From assembly GCA_021775555.1 (NCBI GenBank), contig JAJFHP010000009.1, positions 1 through 55,675 on the forward strand: a stretch of 55,675 nucleotides of DNA, given 5' to 3'. The notes below the pieces were generated by a model that had not been told where the DNA came from, did not search any database, and saw nothing but the letters and a program-made list of their open reading frames with translations. Below, in pieces: positions 33,639-42,444 of this stretch. Numbering within the stretch: position 1 is the first letter of the stretch; each line of letters opens with the position of its first letter. The stretch comes from Hyphomicrobiales bacterium (lineage in GTDB: Bacteria > Pseudomonadota > Alphaproteobacteria > Rhizobiales > Methyloligellaceae). The position numbers and the translations under genes are program-made.

Positions 33639-35480
33639 ATGGCCAGGATGAGGGCGGTGGATGCCGCGGTCAGGGTTCTGATAAAAGAAGGCGTAAGCGT
33701 TGCTTTCGGCGTTCCTGGAGCGGCCATCAATCCACTCTATGCAGCCATGAAGGATCATGGCTCTATCCGGCATATCCTCGCCCGCCACGTTGAGGGCGCT
33801 TCCCACATGGCGGAAGGCTATACTCGGGCGCGATCTGGGAATATCGGCGTGTGTCTCGGCACATCAGGTCCGGCGGGCACGGACATGATCACCGGGCTCT
33901 ATTCGGCCCAGGCAGATTCGATCCCCATACTTTGCATTACCGGCCAGGCGCCACGCGCCAAGCTGGACAAGGAAGATTTCCAGGCCGTCGACATCGAGTC
34001 TATTGCAAAGCCCGTCACCAAGTGGGCGGTGACGGTGAAAGAGCCGGCACTTGTGCCGATGGTCCTTCAGAAGGCGTTTCACATCATGCGCTCGGGCCGA
34101 CCGGGCCCGGTGCTGGTCGATCTGCCCGTCGATGTGCAGATGGGCGAGATCGAATTCGACGAAGACACCTACCAGCCGCTTGAACCTTACAAGCCTGCCG
34201 TCACCCGCTCGCAGGCCGAAAAAGCCATTACCATGCTCAACGAGGCCGAGCGTCCGTTGATCGTGGCCGGTGGCGGCATCATCAATGCGGATGCGTCCGA
34301 TCTTCTCATTGAGTTTGCCGAACTTACCGGCGTGCCGGTGATCCCAACGCTCATGGGATGGGGTGTTATTCCAGACGATCATGAGTTAATGGCCGGCATG
34401 GTTGGTCTGCAAACCAGCCACCGTTACGGCAACGCCACCATGCTGCGCTCGGACTTCGTTTTCGGCATCGGCAATCGCTGGGCAAACCGGCACACAGGCT
34501 CGGTGGAGACCTATACCGAGGGCCGCAAATTCATCCATGTGGATATCGAACCGACACAGATCGGTCGCGTCTTCGCTCCCGACTTCGGCATTGTCTCCGA
34601 CGCGAAGGCCGCGCTTGAACAATTCATCGCCGTGGCCAGGGAACTGAGACATTCCGGCAAGCTGAAGGACCGCAGCCGGTGGGCCGGCCAATGTGCCCAC
34701 CGCAAGGAAGTGATGCAGCGCAAGTCGCACTATGACGAAGTACCGTTGAAGCCTCAGCGGGTCTACGAGGAAATGAACTCGGAGCTGGATCGCGACACCT
34801 GCTACGTAACGACGATTGGTTTGTCTCAGATTGCCGGCGCGCAGTTCCTTCATGTTTACAACCCGCGCAACTGGATTAATTGCGGGCAGGCTGGTCCATT
34901 GGGCTGGACATTGCCCGCGGCTCTTGGCGTGCGCGCGGCTTTGCCGGACAAGAAAATAGTGGCGTTGTCCGGGGACTATGACTTCCAGTTCCTGATCGAA
35001 GAGCTGGCGGTCGGTGCGCAACACAAGTTGCCCTATCTCCATATCGTCGTGAACAACTCCTATCTTGGCCTCATCCGCCAGGCGCAGCGCGGGTTCGAGA
35101 TGGATTTCGAGGTCTCTCTGGCATTTGAAAATATCAACACACACGACGATGGCGATGCGCTGCCTGGCTATGGTGTCGACCATGTGGCCGTGGCCGAAGG
35201 TCTGGGCTGCAAGGCTATTCGGGTCAAAAGCCCTAACGAGTTCAAGGAAGCCTTCGCAAAGGCTCATGAGCTGATGGAAGAGCACCAGGTTCCGGTAGTG
35301 CTTGAATTCATCCTGGAACGCGTCACCAACATTGCGATGGGAACGGAAATCGATGCAGTGAACGAGTTTGAGGATATCTTGTGCCTCGACCCGGAATTGT
35401 CGCTGGAAACTCCGGTCGAGCAGGACCCAATCGTCAGGCCGTCCGCACAGAAACGGGAGAAGCAATTGTCCACTGTGTGA
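33639..35480 (+). CDS. gcl: Glyoxylate carboligase (tartronate-semialdehyde synthase)
   Basis: 613 residues, thiamine-diphosphate enzyme joining two glyoxylates into tartronate semialdehyde with loss of CO2. It matches E. coli Gcl almost motif for motif: [27 protein letters not shown] (Val replaces the usual ThDP-activating Glu, a Gcl hallmark), [40 protein letters not shown], and the ThDP pocket [16 protein letters not shown] with [14 protein letters not shown]. The ATG at 33639 has GGGGGGAG upstream and matches the family start. An intrinsic terminator follows at 35502-35557, so the genes after it may be expressed at a lower level. Confidence 0.96.
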   Translation: MARMRAVDAAVRVLIKEGVSVAFGVPGAAINPLYAAMKDHGSIRHILARHVEGASHMAEGYTRARSGNIGVCLGTSGPAGTDMITGLYSAQADSIPILCITGQAPRAKLDKEDFQAVDIESIAKPVTKWAVTVKEPALVPMVLQKAFHIMRSGRPGPVLVDLPVDVQMGEIEFDEDTYQPLEPYKPAVTRSQAEKAITMLNEAERPLIVAGGGIINADASDLLIEFAELTGVPVIPTLMGWGVIPDDHELMAGMVGLQTSHRYGNATMLRSDFVFGIGNRWANRHTGSVETYTEGRKFIHVDIEPTQIGRVFAPDFGIVSDAKAALEQFIAVARELRHSGKLKDRSRWAGQCAHRKEVMQRKSHYDEVPLKPQRVYEEMNSELDRDTCYVTTIGLSQIAGAQFLHVYNPRNWINCGQAGPLGWTLPAALGVRAALPDKKIVALSGDYDFQFLIEELAVGAQHKLPYLHIVVNNSYLGLIRQAQRGFEMDFEVSLAFENINTHDDGDALPGYGVDHVAVAEGLGCKAIRVKSPNEFKEAFAKAHELMEEHQVPVVLEFILERVTNIAMGTEIDAVNEFEDILCLDPELSLETPVEQDPIVRPSAQKREKQLSTV

Positions 35481-35501
35481 AAGCGCGGGTTTCTCCCTAC
35501 A

Positions 35502-35557
35502 GGGTCGGCCAGCAGACGCTCCACTCCTCTCTAAGTCTGTCAGCCGGCCCTTTTTCT
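35502..35557 (+). terminator. Rho-independent terminator after gcl
   Basis: GGGTCGGC (35502-35509) pairs with GCCGGCCC (35543-35550, one G-T pair). An upper stem GCAGAC/GTCTGT sits above a two-base mismatch, and TTTTTCT follows. It lies between gcl and the ketopantoate-reductase-like gene, so it may act as a partial terminator within the operon. Confidence 0.8.
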
Positions 35558-35605
35558 CAAGACCGTTCCGGCGCTCAGCCGGACATATTAAAAGGAGTTC
35601 TAGAT

Positions 35606-36637
35606 ATGAAGATCTGCATCTTCGGCGCCGGAGCTATCGGTGGATATATGGGGCTGATGCTCAAACGCGGTGGAGCGGATGTCTCGCTGATCGCGCGCGG
35701 GCTCCATCTTGATGCGATCAGAGATAATGGTCTGGAACTCCTGATCGACGGTGAAACACTGCACGAAGATTTCGAGGCAAGTGACGATCCGACTGATTTT
35801 GGACGACAGGATTATGTGATTATTGGTCTGAAGTCCCATCAAGCCTGGGAGGTTGCGGATGATATTACGCCATTGATTGGAGATCACACGACTGTCGTCA
35901 CTGCGCAGAATGGTGTGCCCTGGTGGTATTTTTATGGGCTTCAAGGCCAGCATGAAAACAGGCGGTTGAAAAGCGTTGATCCTGATGATCGTCAGTGGAA
36001 TGCGATTGGGCCCGGGCGTGTCCTTGGGTGTACAGTCTATCCCGCGACCGAACTCGTTGCGCCCGGTGTTATCCAACACATTTACGGTAACAAGTTTGGT
36101 CTTGGCGAACCGACGGGTGCAATGAGCATACGCTTGGAAAAACTGGCAAATGCGTTAGATGAAGGCGGGTTGTCCGCATTACCCATGGACAATATACGCG
36201 ACGACATCTGGCTCAAACTGTGGGGAAACCTCTGCTTCAATCCAATATCTGCGCTTACGCATGCAACGCTCGACGTCGTCGCCACCGCACCCGGCACACG
36301 CCTGCTGGCCCGCGAGATGATGCAGGAAGCGCAGGACATTGGTGAAAACCTCGGTGCGCATTTCCGGGTCGATGTCACCCGTCGCATCGACGGCGCGGCG
36401 CGGGTCGGTGCCCATCGCACATCGATGCTGCAGGACCTAGAGCGGGGACGACCGCTCGAACTCGATGCCCTTTTGACGGCAGTGCAGGAAATGGGTCAGG
36501 TCGCTGGCGTGAAAACACCTTATATCGATGCCGTCTTGGCATTGGTGCAGCAAATGGGCGAAGTTGCCGGAGTCTATCCGGTATTTCCGATCACGGCAGA
36601 GGCCAAGCCCCATGCGTTGGCGGCCACTCCGGTTTGA
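35606..36637 (+). CDS. 2-dehydropantoate 2-reductase-family oxidoreductase in the gcl operon
   Basis: 343 residues, ApbA/PanE family. N-terminal NADP fold with GAGAIGGYMG (~7-16), catalytic lysine region DDIWLKLWGNLCFNPISALT (~194-213), and the C-terminal helical domain with SMLQDLERGRPLELDALLTA, where the family Glu is in LELD. AAAGGAG precedes the ATG at 35606. Family members reduce ketopantoate, but many paralogues act on other 2-oxo acids. Sitting between gcl and hyi it more likely handles a small C2-C3 oxo acid such as hydroxypyruvate or tartronate semialdehyde; this is inference. Confidence 0.85.
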   Translation: MKICIFGAGAIGGYMGLMLKRGGADVSLIARGLHLDAIRDNGLELLIDGETLHEDFEASDDPTDFGRQDYVIIGLKSHQAWEVADDITPLIGDHTTVVTAQNGVPWWYFYGLQGQHENRRLKSVDPDDRQWNAIGPGRVLGCTVYPATELVAPGVIQHIYGNKFGLGEPTGAMSIRLEKLANALDEGGLSALPMDNIRDDIWLKLWGNLCFNPISALTHATLDVVATAPGTRLLAREMMQEAQDIGENLGAHFRVDVTRRIDGAARVGAHRTSMLQDLERGRPLELDALLTAVQEMGQVAGVKTPYIDAVLALVQQMGEVAGVYPVFPITAEAKPHALAATPV

Positions 36638-36649
36638 CGAAACGTTTCG
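36638..36649. repeat. Short palindrome after the KPR-family gene
   Basis: CGAAACGTTTCG, a perfect 12-bp palindrome immediately after the stop codon and before hyi. It could be a protein-binding site or a trivial hairpin; there is no T-run. Confidence 0.35.
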
Positions 36650-36706
36650 CTTTGCTCAGTCATAACCCGGGCCGTTGAGGGCTCAAAATTTCAGGAGCCT
36701 GATGGT

Positions 36707-37483
36707 ATGGTTCAGTTTGCAGCCAATCTTTCCATGATGTTCAACGAGGTCGATTTTCTCGACCGGTTCGCGGCGGCGGCCCAGGCTGGCTTTACGGGCG
36801 TCGAATATCTTTTTCCCTATGACTTCACGGCGGAGGAAATCGTCTCGCGGTTGAAAGACAATGGTCTGAAGCAGGTGCTGTTCAACACGCCCGCCGGTGA
36901 CTGGGACGCAGGCGAGAGGGGCCTTGCCTGCAATCCGGAACGTATCGATGAGTTTCGCGAGGGGGTGGCCAAGGCAATTGATTACGCCAGGGCAATGGAG
37001 TGTGGCCAGCTTCATTGCATGGCGGGGCTGGCGCCCGAGGGTATTGACGCTGGCGAGCTTCGCAGGACTTACGTGGAAAATTTGCGTTACGCGTCCGCCG
37101 AGATAGGGAAGGCCGGGATCAAGTGCTTGATTGAAATGATCAATACACGCGACATTCCGGGTTTTTACCTGAACACATCAGCACAGGCCGAAGAGATCTT
37201 GGCCGAAGTAGGGTCTGACAATCTCTACATTCAATATGATATCTACCATATGCAGATCATGGAGGGCGATCTGGCCCCTACCATGGAGCGGCTGCTCCCC
37301 AAAATCGCGCATATGCAGCTCGCTGATACACCGGGGCGTAATGAGCCGGGTACGGGCGAGATCAACTACGCCTTCCTTTTCACCCATATTGACGCGATAG
37401 GGTACAAGGGCTGGATTGGTTGTGAATACAAGCCGGCCAAGACAACACAAGAAGGCCTTGGCTGGATGAAGGCATTGAGTTAG
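36707..37483 (+). CDS. hyi: Hydroxypyruvate isomerase
   Basis: 258 residues, AP-endonuclease-2/xylose-isomerase-like TIM barrel. It interconverts hydroxypyruvate and tartronate semialdehyde. Family sequences are clear: FAANLSMMFNEVDFLDRFAA at the start, EYLFPYDF, the metal glutamate in LIEMINTRDIPGFYLN (~144), QYDIYHMQIMEGD (~180), QLADTPGRNEPGTGEINY and the final GCEYKPA glutamate (~240). An AGGAG site precedes the ATG. It lies between the KPR-family gene and glxR in the glyoxylate-to-glycerate operon. Confidence 0.93.
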   Translation: MVQFAANLSMMFNEVDFLDRFAAAAQAGFTGVEYLFPYDFTAEEIVSRLKDNGLKQVLFNTPAGDWDAGERGLACNPERIDEFREGVAKAIDYARAMECGQLHCMAGLAPEGIDAGELRRTYVENLRYASAEIGKAGIKCLIEMINTRDIPGFYLNTSAQAEEILAEVGSDNLYIQYDIYHMQIMEGDLAPTMERLLPKIAHMQLADTPGRNEPGTGEINYAFLFTHIDAIGYKGWIGCEYKPAKTTQEGLGWMKALS

Positions 37484-37534
37484 CGGAGCGCGCCGGCACT
37501 TTTAAATGTAATTGGACAATTGAGGAGTGGAACA

Positions 37535-38419
37535 GTGACGAATATCGGATTCATAGGTCTTGGCATTATGGGCGCACCCATGGCCGGACATCTGCTTGAC
37601 GGTGGTCATACGGTGCGGACAGCGACACACAGCTCGCCCGCCCCGAAAGAGTTGTTGGATAAGGGGCTGGAAGTTCTTGGGTCATCAAGCGAAGTGGCCA
37701 GCGCCAGTGATGTCATAATACTGATCGTTCCTGATACGCCGCAGGTCGAAGAAGTCCTGTTCGGCGAGACTGGCGTTGCCGAAGGCTTGTCTAAAGGCAA
37801 GCTGGTCATCGATATGAGTTCGATCTCACCAATCGAGACCAAGGTGTTTGCCGAAAAGATCAATGCTCTCGGGTGTGACTATCTCGATGCACCCGTGTCA
37901 GGTGGTGAGGTTGGCGCCAAGGCAGCGTCGCTTACGATCATGATCGGCGGGCCACAACAGGCTTTCGATCAGGCCAAGCCTCTGTTTGATCTGATGGGTC
38001 AGAACATCACGCTTGTCGGCGGAAATGGTGACGGGCAGACAACCAAGGTCGCGAACCAGATCATCGTTGCGCTCAACATCGAAGCGGTTTCAGAAGCTTT
38101 GCTGTTCGCGTCCAAGGCGGGTGCTGATCCGGCAAAAGTGCGTGAAGCACTTATGGGCGGCTTTGCCTCTTCAAAGATATTGGAAGTTCACGGTGAGCGC
38201 ATGGTGAAACGGACGTTTGATCCAGGTTTCCGTATCGAGCTGCACCAGAAAGATTTGAATCTGGCACTGCAGGGTGCAAAGGCAATCGGTGTTTCGCTAC
38301 CCAACACCGCGACTGCCCAAGAGCTGTTCAATTCCTGTGCTGCCCATGGCGGGTCAGGCTGGGATCATTCAGCAATGGTCAAGGCGCTTGAAATGATGGC
38401 CGGTCACGAGGTGGCCTAA
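37535..38419 (+). CDS. glxR: Tartronate semialdehyde reductase (2-hydroxy-3-oxopropionate reductase)
   Basis: 294 residues, 3-hydroxyisobutyrate-dehydrogenase family. It has the NAD(P) motif GLGIMGAPMAGHL (~6-18), substrate loop DAPVSGGEVGAKAASLTIM (~116), catalytic Lys in GQTTKVANQIIVALN (~170) and FDPGFRIELHQKDLNLAL. It reduces tartronate semialdehyde to D-glycerate, finishing the Gcl pathway. The GTG at 37535 with GAGGAG seven bases upstream is preferred to an in-frame TTG at 37520 that overlaps that site. It is the last gene of the operon; the diguanylate cyclase converges from the other side 39 bases later. Confidence 0.93.
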   Translation: MTNIGFIGLGIMGAPMAGHLLDGGHTVRTATHSSPAPKELLDKGLEVLGSSSEVASASDVIILIVPDTPQVEEVLFGETGVAEGLSKGKLVIDMSSISPIETKVFAEKINALGCDYLDAPVSGGEVGAKAASLTIMIGGPQQAFDQAKPLFDLMGQNITLVGGNGDGQTTKVANQIIVALNIEAVSEALLFASKAGADPAKVREALMGGFASSKILEVHGERMVKRTFDPGFRIELHQKDLNLALQGAKAIGVSLPNTATAQELFNSCAAHGGSGWDHSAMVKALEMMAGHEVA

Positions 38420-38458
38420 ACTAATTTAGCGGATCAGTGATTTATATCGGCGCGGCCC

Positions 38459-39532
38459 TCAGGCAGCGTCGATTTCCACATTAGGCGGGCTTTCATCAGG
38501 TTTTGGATCAGGGCTGTCCAGTACCCGGTTACGTCCTGCATTTTTAGCGGCATACATGCACATGTCCGCCCGGTGAAGGAACGAGTCTGCGCTGTCGCCC
38601 TCCTCAGTCATAGTCACGCCGATGGAAACCGAGATACGCCCCATATCCACACCGGTCGCCTTCTTCACAAGATGCCGTGCATTGATCAGGTGGCGGATGC
38701 GCTCGGCAAGGCTCATTCCATGTTCAATGCTGGTGTTGGGAAGAATGACCGCGAATTCCTCGCCGCCATAACGCGCCGCTGTGTCCTGTCCCTTGATGTT
38801 TGACTTGATGCAGCTTGCCACGTAGCGCAATGCCGAATCCCCTGCCACATGGCCATGGGTGTCATTGAATTGTTTGAAGTTGTCGATATCGATAACCAGC
38901 AGGCTTGCAGGCTGTCCGTTACTGGATGCATTCAGAAGAGTATCTTCCAGCAGGATGTCGAACCGGCGGCGGTTAACGAGGCCAGTGAGGGGATCTCGCG
39001 ATGATTCTTCCCGAGCCTCCTTGAGGCAGTCCTCAAGCATCTCCACCTGCGCCCGGGAGGTTTCCAGGTTTGTAGTGACTTCCGAGTTGGCGCGCGCCAT
39101 GGTTTGCGTGGCGGCGTGCAGCGAGCGGACCATTTCGGAGATGTTCTGGCCGGCCTGGGGACTGTTCAGTCTCTCCTCCGCACTTTGCAGGGAGGCCTGG
39201 TAGGTATTCGCGGTTGAGGCGGCTGTGCCCAGCAGTGACAGGAGACCTGTCATTTCACTGCCCATCTTCTCGCCGATGGTCTCCATTTGCTGAGATTGCG
39301 GGCCCGGTGAGAGGAAATCCACGTAGAGCTTTTCCACCTCTGCAGCGGAGAGCTTTTGCTTGCCGGAGGTGGCTTTGGTAACCGCTTCATTCAGGGGCGC
39401 ATTTTGACCAGCACATACCGTATAGAAGAGTTCAAAGGCATGAGGGGTCGGCGGCGCACCAAATTGGGCAATATATTCAAGCGCCCGCTTGGCCAAATCT
39501 AGAGCGGTCCTGTATTGCGCACGCTCATCCAC
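38459..39532 (-). CDS. Soluble GGDEF-domain diguanylate cyclase
   Basis: 357 residues. An N-terminal helical domain (~5-95, AQYRTALDLAKRALEYIAQF), a long coiled coil (~100-185) and a GGDEF domain (~190-345) with active-site RYGGEEF, SSRDPLTGLVNRRRF and DIDNFKQFNDTHGH are visible. It should make cyclic-di-GMP from GTP. The allosteric I-site RxxD upstream of the active site reads KGQD, so product inhibition is probably weak or lost. No membrane helix. The start is taken as GTG at 39532 with AGGGGA upstream; a TTG 63 bases earlier is an alternative. No partner phosphodiesterase nearby. Confidence 0.87.
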   Translation of the reverse strand: MDERAQYRTALDLAKRALEYIAQFGAPPTPHAFELFYTVCAGQNAPLNEAVTKATSGKQKLSAAEVEKLYVDFLSPGPQSQQMETIGEKMGSEMTGLLSLLGTAASTANTYQASLQSAEERLNSPQAGQNISEMVRSLHAATQTMARANSEVTTNLETSRAQVEMLEDCLKEAREESSRDPLTGLVNRRRFDILLEDTLLNASSNGQPASLLVIDIDNFKQFNDTHGHVAGDSALRYVASCIKSNIKGQDTAARYGGEEFAVILPNTSIEHGMSLAERIRHLINARHLVKKATGVDMGRISVSIGVTMTEEGDSADSFLHRADMCMYAAKNAGRNRVLDSPDPKPDESPPNVEIDAA

Positions 39533-39687
39533 TTGTGAATTTCCCCTGAATTTTCTGGTCTGTCCCGCTTGGCCCCCGCAGGTTTGGAGTCTCAATATAG
39601 AGCGTGGGACACAAACAGTTTGTTAACGGCGTTGAGAAGGCAGGGTTATTGATGCCATTTTTCACACCTTCAGGTGGTGAAACGGTA

Positions 39688-40824
39688 CTAAAAATAGGCC
39701 CCGCGCGCGGCAACAGGCCAGATATCCTCGACCTTCGCATCGGCGGTGTTCAGGCCGCGTACGCAGATATACCAATCGTGCAGGTTGACCGTCGGGTCGC
39801 AATGCCCGGGTATGAGGAGAATTTTCTCGCCAAGCGCTGGAGGCTGGTTCGTGCCATTCATCTGCAGAACCCCGTGTTCGTCAGATGGCCGGCCATAGCT
39901 GAGCCCGGCGAGGCCAAATGGCTCCGGCATGCCTGAATCTACGCTCGCGGCTTTATGACCGGCATCGACCACCGACTTGTTGGCAGTGGGTTGGCTCATC
40001 ACGCTCGTCAGGATGAACAGGGCGTGCTCGAAGGTCGTGAAGGGGCTCCCGTCAGCCGCCTTGTTGCGGGCATAATCGGCGTCCATGAAAATATAGGAAC
40101 CGGCCTGGAGTTCCGTGTAGATGCCGCTTGCCGCTTCCATCTCGAAGGTGCCCGTTCCCGCACCCCCGACAATCTCGCAGTCGAGACCATTTTCCAAAAG
40201 CAGATCTACCGTGACTTTCGTCATGGCGATGGTTTCCTCTATCGCAGCCTTTCGCTCTGCATGGTCCCGGATGTGCTGGGCCGACCCGTGGTAGGCCTGA
40301 AGTCCCGCGAAGGAGAGGAAGGGGTCTTTGGCAATGGCGTTTGCGAGCTCATAAGCGGGCTGGCCCGGCGGCACGCCGCAACGTCCCGCACCAACGTCGA
40401 TCTCGACAAGAGCATTCAATGTGATACCGGCAGCTGATGCTGCCTGTGACGCCTGGTCGAGCCCAAGCTTCGAATCAATGCACAATCCAATCCAGTCTGC
40501 TTCACCTGCCAGGGCTGCCAGCTGTTTCAGTTTCGTCTCGCCGATCACCTGGTTGCTCACCAGCACATTGGATACCCCGCCGCGCACCAGGATTTCAGCC
40601 TCTGATACCTTCTGGCAGCACGCACCGACAGCACCCAGCTCCATCTGCCATTTCGAGATCAGTGGGCTTTTATGGGTTTTGGCATGCGCTCGCAGACGGA
40701 CGGGATGCTCGTTTAGCGCTTCGGCCATATGCCCCAGATTGCGCTCGAATGCATCCATATCAATAATCAGCGCCGGAGTATCAATCTCGGACAGCGCCAT
40801 GCCTTTTTCAGCAGGCGGTTTCAT
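39688..40824 (-). CDS. DSD1-family PLP enzyme, D-3-hydroxyaspartate/D-threonine aldolase-like
   Basis: 378 residues, fold-type III PLP enzyme. N-terminal TPALIIDMDAFERNL, the PLP lysine in RAHAKTHKS (~51), CCQKVSEAEILV, the catalytic stretch VEIDVGAGRCGVPPG, FAGLQAYHGSAQH, GGAGTGTFEMEAASGIYTEL, and C-terminal metal ligands in PGHCDPTVNLHD (~345) are all present. It would cleave D-3-hydroxyaspartate (or D-threonine/D-allothreonine) to glycine plus glyoxylate (or acetaldehyde). The wording is close to the D-3-hydroxyaspartate aldolase/BhcC branch as I remember it, and glyoxylate would feed the neighbouring Gcl operon. Its start is 14 bases after the HAD gene on the same strand. Confidence 0.87.
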   Translation of the reverse strand: MKPPAEKGMALSEIDTPALIIDMDAFERNLGHMAEALNEHPVRLRAHAKTHKSPLISKWQMELGAVGACCQKVSEAEILVRGGVSNVLVSNQVIGETKLKQLAALAGEADWIGLCIDSKLGLDQASQAASAAGITLNALVEIDVGAGRCGVPPGQPAYELANAIAKDPFLSFAGLQAYHGSAQHIRDHAERKAAIEETIAMTKVTVDLLLENGLDCEIVGGAGTGTFEMEAASGIYTELQAGSYIFMDADYARNKAADGSPFTTFEHALFILTSVMSQPTANKSVVDAGHKAASVDSGMPEPFGLAGLSYGRPSDEHGVLQMNGTNQPPALGEKILLIPGHCDPTVNLHDWYICVRGLNTADAKVEDIWPVAARGAYF

Positions 40825-40838
40825 GGACGTGATCCTTT

Positions 40839-41558
40839 CTAAACGAGCGCTTCTGCAAGCTCAGCGAAATTTCCCACCACCAGGTCCGGCTGATGGGATG
40901 ATCCGCCAAAGGGACGTTTGCGCCGGTCGATGAAAGCAGCGCGCATGCCATAGGCCTTGGCTCCAACACAGTCGAAGGCATGGTTGGCCACATGCATGAT
41001 GGAGACGCGCTCGACGTGGCTGTAAGCGCTGGTGATGATTTCTTCGGCCGCCGCATAGGTTCGCCAGTCCGGTTTGAAGGCGCCGGCTTCCTGGACGGAA
41101 ATCACCTGGTCAAAATCAAATCCCACATGGGGCATCGCCGCTTCCAGCATGTCGCGGTCGCCATTGGAGAGAATCACCAGCTTGTAGCGTTCCTTGAGGC
41201 GTTCAAGGGCGGCCAGTACATCGTCAAATGGTTTTAGGGTTTCAATTTGCGATACAAGCCACTGAACGTCTTCCTGACTGTATTCGATCCCGGCCCGGTC
41301 TAAAACGTGGGAGACCGCACGGTGGCCGATCTGCCGGTAGGGCGTATGGCCCCGGTCGCACAGGGCATCGATCATGGAATCCTCGAAATGCGTACGCCGC
41401 CACCAAGTGACAAAACTGTTCGGTTTGCCCGCCCATCCCTTCTTCTCAAGGAAAGGTGTCACCGCTTCGATCAATCCTGATTGCATGTCAACGACGGTGC
41501 CATAAAGGTCGAAGGTCAGGACCCTCACCTCGCGCTTGAGAATATCGGTATCATTCAT
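40839..41558 (-). CDS. HAD-superfamily hydrolase, haloacid dehalogenase type II-like
   Basis: 239 residues. HAD motifs: nucleophile Asp in LTFDLYGTVVD (~14-24), motif II VILSNGD (~129-135), Lys in FKPDWRTY (~163), and the acidic motif replaced by HVANHAFDCVGAKAYGM (~190-206). The layout matches 2-haloacid dehalogenases (type II), which turn 2-haloacids into 2-hydroxyacids of opposite configuration; many members dephosphorylate other substrates. It starts an operon with the PLP aldolase. A haloacetate or halo-dicarboxylate leading to glycolate or malate-like acids would fit the glyoxylate theme, but this is a guess. Confidence 0.83.
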   Translation of the reverse strand: MNDTDILKREVRVLTFDLYGTVVDMQSGLIEAVTPFLEKKGWAGKPNSFVTWWRRTHFEDSMIDALCDRGHTPYRQIGHRAVSHVLDRAGIEYSQEDVQWLVSQIETLKPFDDVLAALERLKERYKLVILSNGDRDMLEAAMPHVGFDFDQVISVQEAGAFKPDWRTYAAAEEIITSAYSHVERVSIMHVANHAFDCVGAKAYGMRAAFIDRRKRPFGGSSHQPDLVVGNFAELAEALV

Positions 41559-41688
41559 TTGGATTCCCCTTGGCTTCTGGAGATATGAATAGGGGCGGTG
41601 CGTTGCACCCGCAAGTCTCTATACAGATGGATTTCAGATGCGAACCCGGCTAGCCTGAGCGAAGTTCCTGCCTCGAAACGGGCCTTTC

Positions 41689-42444
41689 ATGCTTGGCTTT
41701 GAAACAATTGTATTTCTTGTCACCGGCGCGGCGCTTGCCGGCCTGGTTATGGGCCTTGTTGGCTTTGGCACCGGGCTTGCCGCTCTCGGGTTCTGGCTAT
41801 TTGTCGTCGATCCCATACTCGCGGTACCGCTGGTGAGTATCTGCTCGCTGGCGACGACGGCCTTCACGCTGCGCGCCTATGCCCATGCCATCAGCTGGAC
41901 GCGGCTTGCGCCTTTTTTTGCAGGAGCCGTCGCCGGTTTGCCGCTGGGCATCCTGCTGCTGGCCCGGCTAGACCCGGCAATCTTCAAAATCGCCATGGGA
42001 GTTTTCCTTATAGGATACACGCTGTTTCGGCTGCTGGTCATGCCGAAGCTCACCTTGGCGCGTGTTGGCCGCGCGGGGGATGCGCTCGTTGGCATTGGCG
42101 GTGGCATACTCGGCGGGATCGCCGCCATACCTGGGCCGTTGACGACCGTGTGGTGCGGTCTTCGTGGCTGGAGCAAGGATGAGCAGCGGGCGGTCTACCA
42201 GCCCTTCAACCAGATCATCATTCTGCTGGCTCTTGCCGGTTATGCGAGCCAGGGGCTGGTGACGGCGGAGTTGGGCCTGCTGGCGTTTTACTGCGTGCCC
42301 GCCTCTCTGGCCGGCATGGCGCTCGGCATGGCCGGGTATAAACGTATCAGCGAAGCGCAGTTCCAGCGCCTCGTTCTTTGGCTGCTGATGGCAAGCGGGT
42401 TCATGCTGGTGGTGTTGAACGCATTTTCACACGGGGTGACATGA
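41689..42444 (+). CDS. TauE/SafE-family membrane transporter
   Basis: 251 residues with about eight membrane helices in the two-fold TauE pattern: a first glycine-rich half (AGLVMGLVGFGTGLAALGFW) and a second (VGIGGGILGGIAAIPGPLTT). The family exports organosulfonates or sulfite, or transports small organic anions. It overlaps the aconitase X large-subunit gene by four bases (ATGA), so it is translated together with it. Its substrate is therefore probably the substrate or product of that enzyme and not a sulfur compound; this is inference. Confidence 0.86.
   Translation: MLGFETIVFLVTGAALAGLVMGLVGFGTGLAALGFWLFVVDPILAVPLVSICSLATTAFTLRAYAHAISWTRLAPFFAGAVAGLPLGILLLARLDPAIFKIAMGVFLIGYTLFRLLVMPKLTLARVGRAGDALVGIGGGILGGIAAIPGPLTTVWCGLRGWSKDEQRAVYQPFNQIIILLALAGYASQGLVTAELGLLAFYCVPASLAGMALGMAGYKRISEAQFQRLVLWLLMASGFMLVVLNAFSHGVT

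Noticed and set aside
34386-35465. 359-residue minus-strand frame
   Set aside because: Antisense to gcl, which is a full-length, motif-perfect gene.
39655-39687. Hairpin CACACC-TTCA-GGTGGTG after the PLP aldolase as terminator
   Set aside because: Imperfect stem and no T-run in the direction of transcription.
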